DNA from: Caloramator mitchellensis
GTDB lineage: Bacteria; Bacillota; Clostridia; Clostridiales; Caloramatoraceae
Assembly (NCBI RefSeq): GCF_001440545.1
Contig: NZ_LKHP01000008.1
Location: forward strand, 1 to 64,000
Length of the DNA: 64,000 nucleotides
Reading direction: 5' to 3'
In this document: piece by piece, positions 63,855-64,000 of the stretch
How positions within the stretch are numbered: the first letter of the stretch is position 1
How the letters are laid out: each line of letters opens with the position of its first letter
Made by a program: the position numbers and the translations under genes
The notes under the pieces: generated by a model
Seen by the model: the letters and a program-made list of their open reading frames with translations, nothing else
What the model was told of the DNA's origin: nothing
Database searches by the model: none

Positions 63855-64000
63855 ATTTCTCCACCTCCCTTTGCTGCTACAGCAATTTGACCTAATGGTA
63901 TTCCTTCATCATTAGTAGAAATTTTATTGTGAATATACACTTTGAATTGAAGTTTCTCCAATTCTAATTTCATTCTACGCAAAATATAGATGTTTTGGAA
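63845..64000 (-). CDS. hypF: Carbamoyltransferase HypF, C-terminal end (partial)
   Basis: Runs off the right edge; 51 C-terminal codons are inside. FQNIYILRRMKLEL and KVYIHNKISTNDEGIPLGQIAVAA match HypF's C-terminal end (FQN..., NDGGIxLGQ in relatives). HypF makes the carbamoyl group for the CN ligands. Gene order hypF-hypC-hypD-hypE is the usual one. Confidence 0.93.
   Translation of the reverse strand, partial: FQNIYILRRMKLELEKLQFKVYIHNKISTNDEGIPLGQIAVAAKGGGEICV

Overview
The window reads as one contiguous chromosomal piece of a low-GC, endospore-forming member of the Clostridia. It carries sporulation genes (spoIVA, spoIIGA-sigE-sigG, a Spo0E-like gene, a SpoVE/FtsW protein), Gram-positive regulatory RNAs (an ileS T-box and two PyrR loops), the Firmicute divIVA-ylm and dcw clusters, and an Mrp-linked membrane [NiFe] hydrogenase. 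A fermentative, H2-evolving, possibly thermophilic Clostridiaceae of the Caloramator type would fit, but the genus is an inference. Most genes lie on the minus strand. No tRNA, rRNA, CRISPR array, complete insertion sequence or prophage was seen.

Layout. 1-6.2 kb: DEAD-box helicase, then the lspA-rluD-pyrR-uraA block with a PyrR loop before each of the last two genes, a DksA-like zinc protein and a DUF5665 protein. 6.2-11.2 kb: an ECF transporter S component (+), the shikimate block aroB-mtnN-aroF-aroA (-) and a small membrane protein (+). 11.3-17.1 kb: ylmE-sepF-ylmG-ylmH-divIVA, then T-box-ileS. 17.1-18.2 kb: a small plus-strand transcription unit with two tiny ORFs, and a polyferredoxin gene behind a CsoR-like palindrome. 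18.3-28.8 kb: spoIVA, a pair of short chromate-transporter proteins, gpsA, der, a PDZ/radical-SAM protein, a PhoR/PhoP-like two-component system, pgeF, nrdR and a YlmC/YmxH protein. 28.9-45.4 kb: sigG, sigE, spoIIGA, then the division and wall cluster mraZ-rsmH-ftsL-pbp-murE-mraY-spoVE/ftsW-murG-ftsQ-DUF881-sbp-DUF881-ftsA-ftsZ. 45.6-52.6 kb: a 55-codon Spo0E-like gene, ychF (+), a LonB-type protease, deoC, a flavin amine oxidase remnant, an ornithine/alanine racemase-like gene and an EamA transporter. 52.8-64.0 kb: a group 4d type (Mbh) hydrogenase operon with interleaved hyp maturation genes; hypF runs off the right edge.

How the genes work together. The Mbh operon should make a membrane complex that oxidises reduced ferredoxin, makes H2 and drives Mrp-type H+/Na+ exchange. 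HypA-F are encoded in the same operon, and the large subunit has no C-terminal extension to be cleaved. The wall and division cluster is joined to sporulation: ftsAZ has a sigma-H-like promoter, sigG has a sigma-F/G-like promoter, and sigE comes with its processing protease.

The most interesting unexplained signals are a family of intergenic stem-loops that share a loop motif, the two-ORF mini-transcript behind an inverted repeat, a uraA leader that looks like translational rather than transcriptional PyrR control, inverted repeats overlapping promoter and Shine-Dalgarno of the Spo0E-like and polyferredoxin genes, and an apparent MbhH-MbhI fusion.
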